Origin: Asticcacaulis aquaticus
GTDB taxonomy: Bacteria; Pseudomonadota; Alphaproteobacteria; Caulobacterales; Caulobacteraceae
DNA length: 64,000 nucleotides
Assembly: GCF_028550415.1 (NCBI RefSeq)
Contig: NZ_JAQQKX010000009.1
Coordinates: 62,001-126,000, forward strand
Reading direction: 5' to 3'
Positions 1 through 7,390 of the stretch are shown piece after piece; position 1 is the first letter of the stretch, and each line of letters opens with the position of its first letter. Both the position numbers and the translations under genes were made by a program. The notes beneath the pieces are model-generated. The model did not search any database, was not told the origin of the DNA, and saw nothing but the letters and a program-made list of their open reading frames with translations.

Positions 1-1
1 C

Positions 2-550
2 CTCGACTCCGCACTAGCGGGGGCGGCGGACTACGTGCAACTGGCGGCATTCAGTCGCGAAGTCGGCAGCACCGGCGCGGAACTCGGCTTCATAACCTTC
101 GGTCGCCTGACCGACGCCAAGGACATGCCCACCACCGGCAGCGCTACCTATGTCGGTCAGACTCGCGGCATCTATGTCACCACCACCGGCGAGGTGTTCG
201 ATACAGCCAGCGCCATCGACATGACGGCAAATTTCGGCACCGGCAAGGTCACCGGCCTGGCCTCGAACTTCAAATTAATGAACGGCAGCGGGAATCTGGT
301 CACGCGACCGGAAAAGCTCGACTTTCTCTATTCAGCCGACATTAACAGCGGTACGGCAACCTTCAGCGGCACGGCCTTCAGTGCCTTTCCAGGTAGCGCC
401 GGCGGGCTGGGAATCACCGGTCAGGTCGAGGGCGCGTTCTTCGGCCCGAAGGATAAGCCACCAGCAGCAGCGGGACTGACTTACAAGCTGGGGGTGCCGG
501 TCACCGGTTCGTTCATGTCTGGCGGCGCGGTGCTGGGTCCCAAGCCTTGA
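2..550 (+). CDS. TbpB-like surface lipoprotein, C-terminal beta-barrel part (5' truncated by window)
   Basis: The reading frame is open from the window edge, so the N-terminus, including any lipobox, lies upstream and cannot be checked. The visible 182 residues are rich in Gly, Thr and Ser, with alternating beta-strand patterns. They end in the arrangement typical of the transferrin-binding-protein B/D barrel domain: a Gly-rich run, then 'VEGAFFGPK', then a last strand starting 'VTGSFMSGG'. The stop codon overlaps the TTG start of the Slam-like gene, so the two are probably cotranslated. In Neisseria such proteins are lipid-anchored on the cell surface and bind host iron proteins. Here the ligand is unknown, and the Slam neighbour is the main support for surface export. 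Confidence 0.75.
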   Translation, partial: LDSALAGAADYVQLAAFSREVGSTGAELGFITFGRLTDAKDMPTTGSATYVGQTRGIYVTTTGEVFDTASAIDMTANFGTGKVTGLASNFKLMNGSGNLVTRPEKLDFLYSADINSGTATFSGTAFSAFPGSAGGLGITGQVEGAFFGPKDKPPAAAGLTYKLGVPVTGSFMSGGAVLGPKP

Positions 551-1872
551 GGTCAGAATATTTCGGCATTGCGCTCGCCTTGGTGGCGGGCGTAGCGGCC
601 ATACCGGTCGAGGCACAGACAACACAGACCTCGTCGGCGGTCGCGTCTGCCGACGAAAAGGCTTTTGCCGACGAACTGATGCGGCGGTTGCGGGCAAACG
701 ACTATGCCGGTGCGCTCGACTGGCTCGATGCGCGCCCCGATATCGCCGCCCGGCCAGAAGGTCAGAAGCTTCGCATTCAGTTGTTGATGTTTCTCGACCG
801 CGACCGTGAAGCTCAGGCCTTAAGCGAAGCCTATCTGTCGGTGCACCCGGACGACGCCACGGCCCGCTTTCAACTCGGCGAAATCCATTTTCGCGCCCGC
901 CAGGATCAGCCCGCGGCCTTCGCCTACCGGTTGGCTGTCGCGGGCGATCTCGACGAAACCCGGCGTCAGGCGGCATTGGCGCGGCTGACGCAGATCGACG
1001 GGCGCAAACGGTGGCGGTTCTGGGTCGGCGGCTCGGTCGCACCAGACTCCAATCTCAACTCCGCGACCGATGCCACGCGTGTCGACCTGTTCGGCCTGCC
1101 CTTCGCCCTGAGCGACGATGCTCGCCGGCGCAGCGGCGTATCGGTCAATGCCTTTGGCGGCGTCGATCGCACCGTGCAACTGTCGCCCACCCTTGCCGTG
1201 CGTCTGAGCGCCATCGGAAGCCTGACCGACGTGCCGGGTGAGGAGTCAGATCTTCAATACCTATCCCTGCGCGCCGGTCCGCAATGGCGACTGGGCCCCA
1301 CAACCACGGTGTCGGTTCAGGTCAAACAGAGTCGCCGCTGGTACGGCGGCGCCGTTTGGGAAGATGCTCAGGGCTTCGGCCTGGAAGGCGACACTTACGG
1401 CAATAACACCCGCTGGACCGGAGCGTTCAACGCCGAAGGTATCGATGCTAAGGTTAATCCCGCACGCAACGGTCGCCTGTTCAGTATCGAAGGGGCCCGT
1501 ACGCGGTATCTCGGCACCTCGTCTCTTTGGCGGCTGGGTGCCGTTGCCGTCCGACGCGAGGCCGAATCGTCGACGGAAGCCTACACGCAGGGGCACATCA
1601 GTCTCGGACGCCTGTTTCAGGGTCCGCATGCGACGTTCATCTACGCCGAGGCATCGACCGGCCTGCGTCGCTATGACGTCGCAGCCATCGCCTTCGGCAC
1701 GCGGCGCGAAGATCGCGAAGCCTCGCTCGAATTGCGCCTATCTAAGCGCGACTGGTTTATCTGGGGCGCGCATCCGTTCGTGTCGATGTCCACGTCGCGC
1801 AATCGGTCCACCATCAACATCTATACCTACGACCGGACGCGTATGGAGTTCGGTTTCACACGCGAATTTTAG
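547..1872 (+). CDS. Slam-type surface lipoprotein assembly modifier (DUF560 outer-membrane barrel)
   Basis: A 441-residue exported protein. A signal peptide (cleavage near 'VEAQ', about residue 24) is followed by TPR-like helices (about 35-150) and a C-terminal beta-barrel ending in Phe, as outer-membrane barrels do. Barrel features match the Slam/DUF560 family: 'PDSNLNSAT' at the start of the barrel, 'RREDREASLEL' and an aromatic-rich final strand. Slam proteins move specific lipoproteins across the outer membrane, and their substrates are usually encoded next door. The upstream TbpB-like gene overlaps this one by 4 bp (TTGA), which fits a translocator-substrate pair. The TTG start is chosen because of that overlap and because the signal peptide begins immediately after it. 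Confidence 0.85.
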   Translation: MRSEYFGIALALVAGVAAIPVEAQTTQTSSAVASADEKAFADELMRRLRANDYAGALDWLDARPDIAARPEGQKLRIQLLMFLDRDREAQALSEAYLSVHPDDATARFQLGEIHFRARQDQPAAFAYRLAVAGDLDETRRQAALARLTQIDGRKRWRFWVGGSVAPDSNLNSATDATRVDLFGLPFALSDDARRRSGVSVNAFGGVDRTVQLSPTLAVRLSAIGSLTDVPGEESDLQYLSLRAGPQWRLGPTTTVSVQVKQSRRWYGGAVWEDAQGFGLEGDTYGNNTRWTGAFNAEGIDAKVNPARNGRLFSIEGARTRYLGTSSLWRLGAVAVRREAESSTEAYTQGHISLGRLFQGPHATFIYAEASTGLRRYDVAAIAFGTRREDREASLELRLSKRDWFIWGAHPFVSMSTSRNRSTINIYTYDRTRMEFGFTREF

Positions 1873-1908
1873 CCACGGCTCGTTCGTAATATTTGCCCGT
1901 AATATTGG

Positions 1909-1947
1909 GTTGTCACAATTTTGTTGGCCCACGGCCACGAATGACCT
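1909..1947 (+). repeat. 39-bp direct repeat, copy 1
   Basis: Matches 2578-2616 with one difference (C/T at the 26th base). The unit begins GTTGTCACAATTTTGTTGG and ends CACGAATGACCT. The two copies are in the same orientation and bracket the TPR gene. Copy 1 lies 37 bp after the Slam gene stop. No inverted repeat or T-run is visible inside it, so it is not an obvious terminator. Confidence 0.9.
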
Positions 1948-1992
1948 GCACAGAGCCAGCATCCAGTCGATATAGTGGCTGGGCGACCGTCT

Positions 1993-2538
1993 TTACCGGC
2001 TATCTTTCCTTAAGCTTGCAGCCCTGCGCCAATCCCTCACCGCACCGATCATATCGCCGGTCAGGGCACGCGCCCAGCCCCGGTCCAAAACGGTGCGCGC
2101 GAAATCCGGCTCAAGCTCTATGGCGCGCGTAAAGGCCGCGACCGCCGAGGGAAACCGCCAAGCCTCACCAAGGGCATAGGCCAGACACCGCCACAGGGGC
2201 GCATCCTCCGGCTCAAAACGCAGGGCCTCACGGAACATCTCCGCCGCCTCCGCCGGGCGTTTGCGCAGCGAGAGAAACTGACCGAAGGCATAGAACGGCA
2301 GAGAATCGTCAGCCCCCTCGGCCAGACCAGCCCGGTAATGCTGCTCGGCCTCGGCAAAACGGTCACGGGCAAACAAGGCCTGCGCCCGATTGTGCAGGGC
2401 ATAGCGATTGCGCGGGTCGCGGATCAGGTGCGCCTCGGTCGCCGCCAGCACGTCGTCCCAACCCAGGTCGTCGTCGATAAAGGCGAAAAAATAGGTCTGG
2501 CCGAGCCGTTCGGCATTGGAAGGCGTATCGATATCCAT
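1993..2538 (-). CDS. TPR-repeat protein of unknown role
   Basis: A 181-residue soluble protein without a signal peptide. Several consecutive TPR-like helix pairs are visible from about residue 35 onward, including 'ALHNRAQALFARDRFAEAEQHYR', 'AEAAEMFREALRFEPEDAPLW' and 'SAVAAFTRAIELEPDFART', with the usual W/L/G-Y-A-F-A-P spacing. TPRs are protein-protein interaction scaffolds; nothing identifies the partner. The gene is transcribed against both neighbours and sits between two copies of a 39-bp direct repeat. Confidence 0.75.
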   Translation of the reverse strand: MDIDTPSNAERLGQTYFFAFIDDDLGWDDVLAATEAHLIRDPRNRYALHNRAQALFARDRFAEAEQHYRAGLAEGADDSLPFYAFGQFLSLRKRPAEAAEMFREALRFEPEDAPLWRCLAYALGEAWRFPSAVAAFTRAIELEPDFARTVLDRGWARALTGDMIGAVRDWRRAASLRKDSR

Positions 2539-2577
2539 GCCACAGTCTAACCGCTTTCACCGCGCCTGTAACGTTCC

Positions 2578-2616
2578 GTTGTCACAATTTTGTTGGCCCA
2601 CGGTCACGAATGACCT
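2578..2616 (+). repeat. 39-bp direct repeat, copy 2
   Basis: Second copy of the 1909-1947 sequence with one mismatch. It lies in the divergent gap between the TPR gene start (2538) and the acyltransferase start (2656 or 2668), so it could contribute to a promoter for either gene. Copy 1 has no gene start near it, which argues for a duplicated segment rather than a shared promoter. Confidence 0.9.
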
Positions 2617-2667
2617 ATGGGAGACGAACCTCCCTCCACCCGGTTCTCATAAAAAGTGTCGCGTTCC

Positions 2668-3825
2668 ATGCCGGACTCCGCCGTCCCCGTTGCTGCCAAA
2701 TCCGGTGAAATCCGCGCCCTGACGGGTCTGCGCGGCGTGGCGGCGCTCTATGTCGTGCTCTATCACGCCACCGGCTATTTCCGCTTCCCCGAGCCGTGGC
2801 AGCATTACATCAAGCACGGCTATGTCTCGGTCGACCTGTTCTTCGTCCTGTCGGGTTTCGTCATGGCCATGACCTATGGTCGGATGTTCGAGGGCAAGTT
2901 CGAAGCGAAGGCGTTCGGCAGGTTCATCCTCCTGCGCGTCGCGCGCGTCTGGCCGCTGTTCGCCCTGATGACGGTGATCACCGCCCTGCTGATCCCGACG
3001 GTTCTGGGGACGCGCTACTATTTCGAAGACCTCGGCCACGCGATCCTGCCCAATCTGACCATGACTCAGGCCTGGGGGCTGGCCAATTCCATCGTCCGCC
3101 CGTCGTGGTCGATTTCGACCGAATGGGCGGCCTATCTGCTGTTTCCGCTGATGGTCATGGCCGCGCTCAAGCCCACATGGCAAAAGGCCCTGCTGGCCGC
3201 CGCCGGGGCCGCCGCCCTGCTGGCGCTGGTCGCTTACGGGCCGCTGTGGTTCGGGCAAGGTCCGCGCCGCACCGGCCCGCTCGATATCGCCGCCTCCTAT
3301 GCGTCCGGCACCATGCTGCGCTGCCTGCTGAGCTTCTTCATCGGCATGGTTGCCTTCCGTTTCCGCGCCCTCATCCCGTCGCGCGCCGCTCTGCTGATCC
3401 TCGGCCTGTCGCTTGTGCTTCTGGCGTGGCGTCCGTCGGACCTGATCCTTGTCGGCCTATTCGCCCTGCTGGTGATGGCCCTGTCAACCGACGAAGGCCC
3501 GGTCGCCAAGGCTTTGGGCAGCGGCGTCGCCTACTGGCTCGGCCTGTGGTCCTACGCGATCTATCTGATCCACGATGTCGTGCTGTTCGGCATCTATCGC
3601 ACGCTGCCGAAGTTCGGTCTGGCCCTGCCGGGCGAGCGCGTCCACTGGCTGTGGGCCTCGATCGCGGTGACGATCGCCCTGTCGGCGCTGGCGCACCACG
3701 GGTTTGAAAAACCGTCGCGCAACTGGCTGCGTGCCGTGATCGGGCGGAAAAAGGCCCCTACCACAAAGGATCTGGGGGAAACCCTTGGGTCACTTCCTGT
3801 ATCCGCCGCAGAGACCCCCCGTTGA
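2668..3825 (+). CDS. Acyltransferase 3 family membrane protein (OafA/YrhL type)
   Basis: A roughly 385-residue polytopic protein of the Acyl_transf_3 family, which moves acyl groups onto surface sugars or lipids from the inner membrane. It opens with the family hallmark 'RALTGLRGVAALYVVLYHATGYF', where the His in YHA is the presumed catalytic base, followed by 'VDLFFVLSGFVM' and an Arg-rich loop 'FILLRVARVWPLF'. About ten hydrophobic helices follow. There is no C-terminal SGNH domain. I prefer ATG 2668; an in-frame GTG at 2656 is possible and neither has a strong ribosome site. The 3' end overlaps the convergent NUDIX gene by 68 bp. The acceptor is not predictable. Confidence 0.88.
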   Translation: MPDSAVPVAAKSGEIRALTGLRGVAALYVVLYHATGYFRFPEPWQHYIKHGYVSVDLFFVLSGFVMAMTYGRMFEGKFEAKAFGRFILLRVARVWPLFALMTVITALLIPTVLGTRYYFEDLGHAILPNLTMTQAWGLANSIVRPSWSISTEWAAYLLFPLMVMAALKPTWQKALLAAAGAAALLALVAYGPLWFGQGPRRTGPLDIAASYASGTMLRCLLSFFIGMVAFRFRALIPSRAALLILGLSLVLLAWRPSDLILVGLFALLVMALSTDEGPVAKALGSGVAYWLGLWSYAIYLIHDVVLFGIYRTLPKFGLALPGERVHWLWASIAVTIALSALAHHGFEKPSRNWLRAVIGRKKAPTTKDLGETLGSLPVSAAETPR

Positions 3826-4231
3826 TATTGTCGGGCAAGGCGTCGAAGTCGAAAAAGGCGGCGTTCTTGATTTCCCCGTGCGACGTGAGTTCGCCCTTTT
3901 CGAAGCGGTCGATGCGATAGATCAGCACGTGGTCGCCCGGAAAAAAGCGCTCGTTCGAATGGATCGAGATCAGTTTCGGCGGCTCAAGCACCGTGATACC
4001 GGCCTCTTCGCGCAGTTCGCGCATCACCGCATCACCGGTGGTTTCCATGGCATCCACGCCGCCACCGGGCAGCCACCAGCCTTCGAGATAGGTGTGTTCG
4101 ACCAGAAGCACCCGCGCATTGTCTTCGATGACCATACCGCGCACCCCCAGCGTCTTGCCGCGCGTCATGCGCGAATGCGCAAAGAACAGAGGCCGCGTAT
4201 AGGGCTCGACAAGGCGTTTCCAGTCTTCCAT
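3758..4231 (-). CDS. NUDIX hydrolase
   Basis: A 157-residue protein with a perfect NUDIX box at residues 57-79: 'GGVDAME' followed by seven residues and 'RELREEAGI', matching G-x5-E-x7-REUxEExGU. The box binds the divalent metal that cleaves nucleoside diphosphate-X bonds. Residues before the box ('VRGMVIEDNARVLLVEHTYLEGWWLPGG') are typical of the fold. The substrate cannot be read from sequence. The gene converges on the acyltransferase with a 68-bp overlap of coding ends. Confidence 0.88.
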   Translation of the reverse strand: MEDWKRLVEPYTRPLFFAHSRMTRGKTLGVRGMVIEDNARVLLVEHTYLEGWWLPGGGVDAMETTGDAVMRELREEAGITVLEPPKLISIHSNERFFPGDHVLIYRIDRFEKGELTSHGEIKNAAFFDFDALPDNINGGSLRRIQEVTQGFPPDPLW

Positions 4232-4370
4232 GTCTTTAGAATGAACGCTGCGCCGCCATTTCTCAAGTCACAGTTGTCGTGCGCACGATTTTAATCCGGC
4301 AGCGCCTCTTGAGTTGCGATCCGCACAGGGTTAAGCACGTAAGACAGATTTATTCTCGGAGCGCTTTTCC

Positions 4371-4451
4371 ATGCTGGCCATCGCAATCATGCTGGGTTTC
4401 CTCGGCGTCGTCGCCCTGATCAACTTTATCGACTTCGGCCGCATTGACTAA
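4371..4451 (+). CDS. Candidate 26-residue membrane micro-protein or leader ORF upstream of the FolM-like gene
   Basis: The ATG at 4371 opens a 26-codon frame encoding one hydrophobic helix, 'MLAIAIMLGFLGVVALINF', with a polar tail 'IDFGRID'. A purine-rich CGGAGCG lies about 10 nt upstream. The frame ends at 4451, overlapping the TTG start of the next gene (4444) in another frame, a geometry expected for translational coupling. It may be a genuine small membrane protein or only a coupling leader. Codon use resembles its neighbours. No homologue could be checked. Confidence 0.5.
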   Translation: MLAIAIMLGFLGVVALINFIDFGRID

Positions 4452-5193
4452 AACGGCGCTCGTTACGGGTGCGGCCAAGCGTATCGGCCGCGCCGTCGCC
4501 TTTGCTCTGGCGCGTCAGGGCTACGCTATCGGCGTGCATTACGGTACGTCGGACGCCGCCGCATACGACCTGGTGCGCGAACTCCGGGCGCTGGGCGTGC
4601 GCGCCGAAGCCCTGCAAGCCGACCTGTCCGAACCTGACAGCGTTAAATCCCTCGTTCCCGCCGCCGTCAGCGCGTTTGGGTCCCTGAGCCTGCTCGTCAA
4701 CAATGCGTCGGTGTTTTTCGATGACCGGCTGGGCTCGATGACCGTCGCGTGCTGGGATAAGCACATGCGGACCAACCTGCTGGCCCCGGTGCTGCTGGCG
4801 CAGGCCTTTGCCGCGCAAGGCGATGTTCCCGATGGGGCGGCCGTCATCAATCTGATCGATCAACGGGTATTGAAGCCCTCGCCGCCGTTCTTTTCCTATG
4901 GATTGTCCAAGGCCGGCCTGTGGCACGCCACGCGGACTCTGGCGCAGGAACTGGCGCCGCGCATCCGCGTCAATGCCGTCGGCCCCGGCCCGACCCTGCC
5001 GTCGATCCACCAAAGCGCCGAAGCGTTCGAGCTTGAGGCCGCCTCGACCCTGCTGCAAACGCGCGTGACGCCGGACGAGATCGCCGACGCCGTGGTCTAT
5101 CTGGCGCAGGCGCGCTCGGTCACGGGGCAGATGATCTGCGTCGATTCCGGCCAGCATCTGGGCTGGCAAACCCCGGATATGGAAGGGCTTTAA
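4444..5193 (+). CDS. Short-chain dehydrogenase, FolM/PTR1-like pteridine reductase
   Basis: A 249-residue SDR. Residues 8-15 carry an N-terminal nucleotide motif 'TGAAKRIG' of the TGxxxxIG type, with an NNAS motif near 86-89 and catalytic Tyr152/Lys156 in 'YGLSK'. The position usually held by catalytic Ser is Asp139 ('NLIDQR'). The same substitution marks pteridine reductase PTR1 and FolM dihydromonapterin reductase, and 'VNAVGPGPTLPS' also fits that group. The likely reaction is NADPH-dependent reduction of a dihydropterin. The start is TTG 4444, overlapping the micro-ORF stop; no ATG precedes the glycine motif in frame. Confidence 0.8.
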   Translation: MTKTALVTGAAKRIGRAVAFALARQGYAIGVHYGTSDAAAYDLVRELRALGVRAEALQADLSEPDSVKSLVPAAVSAFGSLSLLVNNASVFFDDRLGSMTVACWDKHMRTNLLAPVLLAQAFAAQGDVPDGAAVINLIDQRVLKPSPPFFSYGLSKAGLWHATRTLAQELAPRIRVNAVGPGPTLPSIHQSAEAFELEAASTLLQTRVTPDEIADAVVYLAQARSVTGQMICVDSGQHLGWQTPDMEGL

Positions 5194-5196
5194 ACA

Positions 5197-5367
5197 TACC
5201 TCCCCGGCTATGCCGAGGAGGGGGACCGCACGAGATCGCGAAGCGATTGAGATGTGGTGGTGGGGGTTCTTGCTTTCTTAAAACCGAGTTTGTTGAAACT
5301 CAGAAAGACACCCCACCACCATTTGCTCCGCAAATGGTCCCCCTCCCCGCGCAAGCGCAGGGAGGTA
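5197..5367. repeat. Family A palindromic repeats, two copies in opposite orientation
   Basis: Two related elements face each other. Copy 1 (about 5197-5252) begins ATACCTCCCCGGC and ends GGTGGTGGGG. Copy 2 (about 5308-5367) begins CCCCACCACCA and ends GCAGGGAGGTA. Each contains its own small hairpins. The same family recurs at 54567-54755, again as an opposed pair in a gap between genes. The family resembles REP/BIME-type intergenic repeats; no encoded transposase is present. Confidence 0.8.
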
Positions 5368-5379
5368 GATTTTGTTGGC

Positions 5380-6432
5380 TTACTTCGTGCGTTCGACGCT
5401 GTAATCGGCCAGAGCTTCCAGCGCCGCTTTCCACTCGCTGGCCCCGAATACCTTCAAGGCATCCTTAGCCTTGCGGGCATAGACCTTCGCGCGATCGATC
5501 GTCTGGGCCATGGCACCGGACTCGATCATCAGAGCCTGCGCACGGGCGAAATCGCCCTCCTGCTGCTGACGCAAGCTTACCGTGCGGTGCCAGAAGTCTT
5601 TTTCCGCCTCGCCCGTCGCGGCGATGGCGAGGATCAGCGGCAAGGTCGCCTTACCTTCCGCGAAGTCGTCACCGGCGTTCTTGCCCAGCGATGCTGCCGT
5701 GCCGCCGTAATCGAGCGCATCGTCCTGAATCTGGAAGGCCAGGCCGAGGTTCATGCCGTAATCGCGCAAGGCTTTCTGCTTCTCAACTGAAGCCCCCGCC
5801 GCCACCGCGCCGCTCTCGGACGCCGCCGCAAACAAGGCCGCCGTCTTGGCCGAAATGATGTCGATATAGATGGCTTCCGACAGGCCGACATCGTAGGCCT
5901 TCATCAATTGCAGCACCTCGCCCTCGGCGATGACGCCCGCGGCTTTCGACAGGATTCCCAGCGCCTGAAGCGAGTCGGTTTCGACCATCAGTTCAAACGC
6001 CCGGGCGAACAGGAAGTCGCCGACCAGTACCGAGGACGGCGCGCCCCAGATCAGGTGGGCGGCGACCTTGCCGCGGCGCAACTGGCTGGAATCGACCACG
6101 TCATCGTGCAGAAGCGTGGCGGTGTGGATGAACTCGACGGCGGCGGACAGCTTGTGATGGTGCGCATTGGTCGTCCCGGCGATGCGCGCCGCCGCCACAC
6201 AAAGCAGCGGGCGCAAACGTTTGCCGCCGGCGCTGATCAGGTGCTCGGCCAGCGCCGGAATGATCGAGACGTCGCTTTGCATCCGTTCGGTGATGGTGGC
6301 GTTGACCGAGGCCATATCCGCTTCGCACAGGCGCACGAGCGCGTTGACGTCTGCTTTAGAAGACGTTTCTGCATAACGGGTTTTTTCGATATTGGCCGTA
6401 TCCAAGGCTACCTGCTCCGGCGGTACAAACAC
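5380..6432 (-). CDS. ispB: Trans-isoprenyl diphosphate synthase (octaprenyl/decaprenyl type)
   Basis: Makes the long all-trans isoprenoid tail of ubiquinone by adding isopentenyl diphosphate to an allylic primer. Both aspartate-rich motifs are present: 'LLHDDVVDSSQLRRGK' (first DDxxD with the following RRG) and 'AFQIQDDALDY' (second). 'SAGGKRLRPLL' before the first motif is also a family signature. I chose GTG 6432, preceded by GTGGGGA, giving 350 residues. The longest open frame would run into the divergent methyltransferase start at 6530. Chain length (8 or 10) cannot be assigned from sequence. Confidence 0.88.
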   Translation of the reverse strand: MFVPPEQVALDTANIEKTRYAETSSKADVNALVRLCEADMASVNATITERMQSDVSIIPALAEHLISAGGKRLRPLLCVAAARIAGTTNAHHHKLSAAVEFIHTATLLHDDVVDSSQLRRGKVAAHLIWGAPSSVLVGDFLFARAFELMVETDSLQALGILSKAAGVIAEGEVLQLMKAYDVGLSEAIYIDIISAKTAALFAAASESGAVAAGASVEKQKALRDYGMNLGLAFQIQDDALDYGGTAASLGKNAGDDFAEGKATLPLILAIAATGEAEKDFWHRTVSLRQQQEGDFARAQALMIESGAMAQTIDRAKVYARKAKDALKVFGASEWKAALEALADYSVERTK

Positions 6433-6529
6433 ATGATTTCCCCACTTAAACCCGCTTTTCGCCTTAGTCCATGCCCGCGTTAAGACTTTGTGGTATATCG
6501 CGGTAAAAGTTGCCGTTACATCACCCTCT

Positions 6530-7390
6530 ATGCACAGCCTTACTCCCCCTCCCTTCCCCGAAGTCGTCGAAACCACCCTGCTGGGCGGTCGCGTCCGGCT
6601 GCATCAGCCCGCCAAAGGCTACCGCATCGGCATGGATGGCGCACTATTGGCGGCGGGCGCGGCGGGGATCATCGCAGAAAAAAAATCACGCGAAAGAAAT
6701 GAGGCACCATACTCCAACAGGGCCCAAGCGGGCCCCGGCGACACTTCGCCGCCCTCGCGGAGGCCTGAGCGTAGCGAAGTAGCCGTGAGCGTATTAGAAC
6801 TGGGCTGTGGCGTCGGCGGGGTGTTTTTGTCGCTGGCGGCGCGTTGCCCGCAGGTGATGGCCACAGGCATCGAGCGCGACGCGCCGACCTTTGCCCTGAC
6901 CGAAACCAATATCGCGGCCAACGGCGGCGGACACAGCGCCATCAATGGCGATATTGGCAGGGGATACAAAAGCTTCGACCTGCCGCGCTTCGATATGGTT
7001 CTGAGCAACCCGCCCTATTTCGACGATCCCGACACCCTCCGCGCGCCGCATGAACTGAAACGCCCGGCGTGGATCGCCGACGACGGCCTGGCCGCGTGGC
7101 TCGACTTCGCGCAGGCGGCAGTGAAGGACGGCGGCGAGATCGTCTTCGTCCACCGCGCCGACCGGCTGGGGGATATCCTTAGCGGTTTGAACAAATGCGG
7201 TTCGTTTATCATCCGCCCGATCCAGCCGTTTATCGATAAGGACGCCAAGCGCGTCCTTATCCGCGCCAAACGGTTGGGCAAGGCCCCGTTGCGGCTCCTG
7301 CCACCGCTGATCCTGCACGACGACGGCGAGCGCAAACACACACCAGAGGTCGAAACGATCCTGCGCGGGGATGCGGTTTTGGGTTGGTGA
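6530..7390 (+). CDS. TrmN6-like SAM-dependent methyltransferase with an internal repeat-derived insertion
   Basis: A class I methyltransferase of the tRNA1(Val) A37 N6 / YfiC type. The N-terminal 'LLGGRVRLHQPAKGYRIGMDGALLAA' segment is characteristic, then SAM motif I 'VLELGCGVGGVFLSL' and the catalytic 'NPPYF' of N6-adenine methylases. Between 'GIIAE' and 'VSVLELG' lie about 35 extra residues rich in Arg, Pro and Ser. Their DNA (about 6680-6786) is made of short palindromes, so this looks like a repeat inserted in frame. The rest of the domain is intact, so function is plausible. ATG 6530 is preferred over TTG 6488. Confidence 0.8.
   Translation: MHSLTPPPFPEVVETTLLGGRVRLHQPAKGYRIGMDGALLAAGAAGIIAEKKSRERNEAPYSNRAQAGPGDTSPPSRRPERSEVAVSVLELGCGVGGVFLSLAARCPQVMATGIERDAPTFALTETNIAANGGGHSAINGDIGRGYKSFDLPRFDMVLSNPPYFDDPDTLRAPHELKRPAWIADDGLAAWLDFAQAAVKDGGEIVFVHRADRLGDILSGLNKCGSFIIRPIQPFIDKDAKRVLIRAKRLGKAPLRLLPPLILHDDGERKHTPEVETILRGDAVLGW
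6680..6786 (+). repeat. In-frame palindromic insertion within the methyltransferase gene
   Basis: The segment contains the hairpins GGGCCC-AAGC-GGGCCC and CGGCGA-CACT-TCGCCG, then an imperfect GCCTGAGCG/TAGCGAAG stretch. It starts with an A8 run at about 6679-6686. It encodes the non-conserved loop 'KKSRERNEAPYSNRAQAGPG' and following residues directly before SAM motif I. Boundaries are approximate because no sibling copy is present in the window. Confidence 0.6.
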
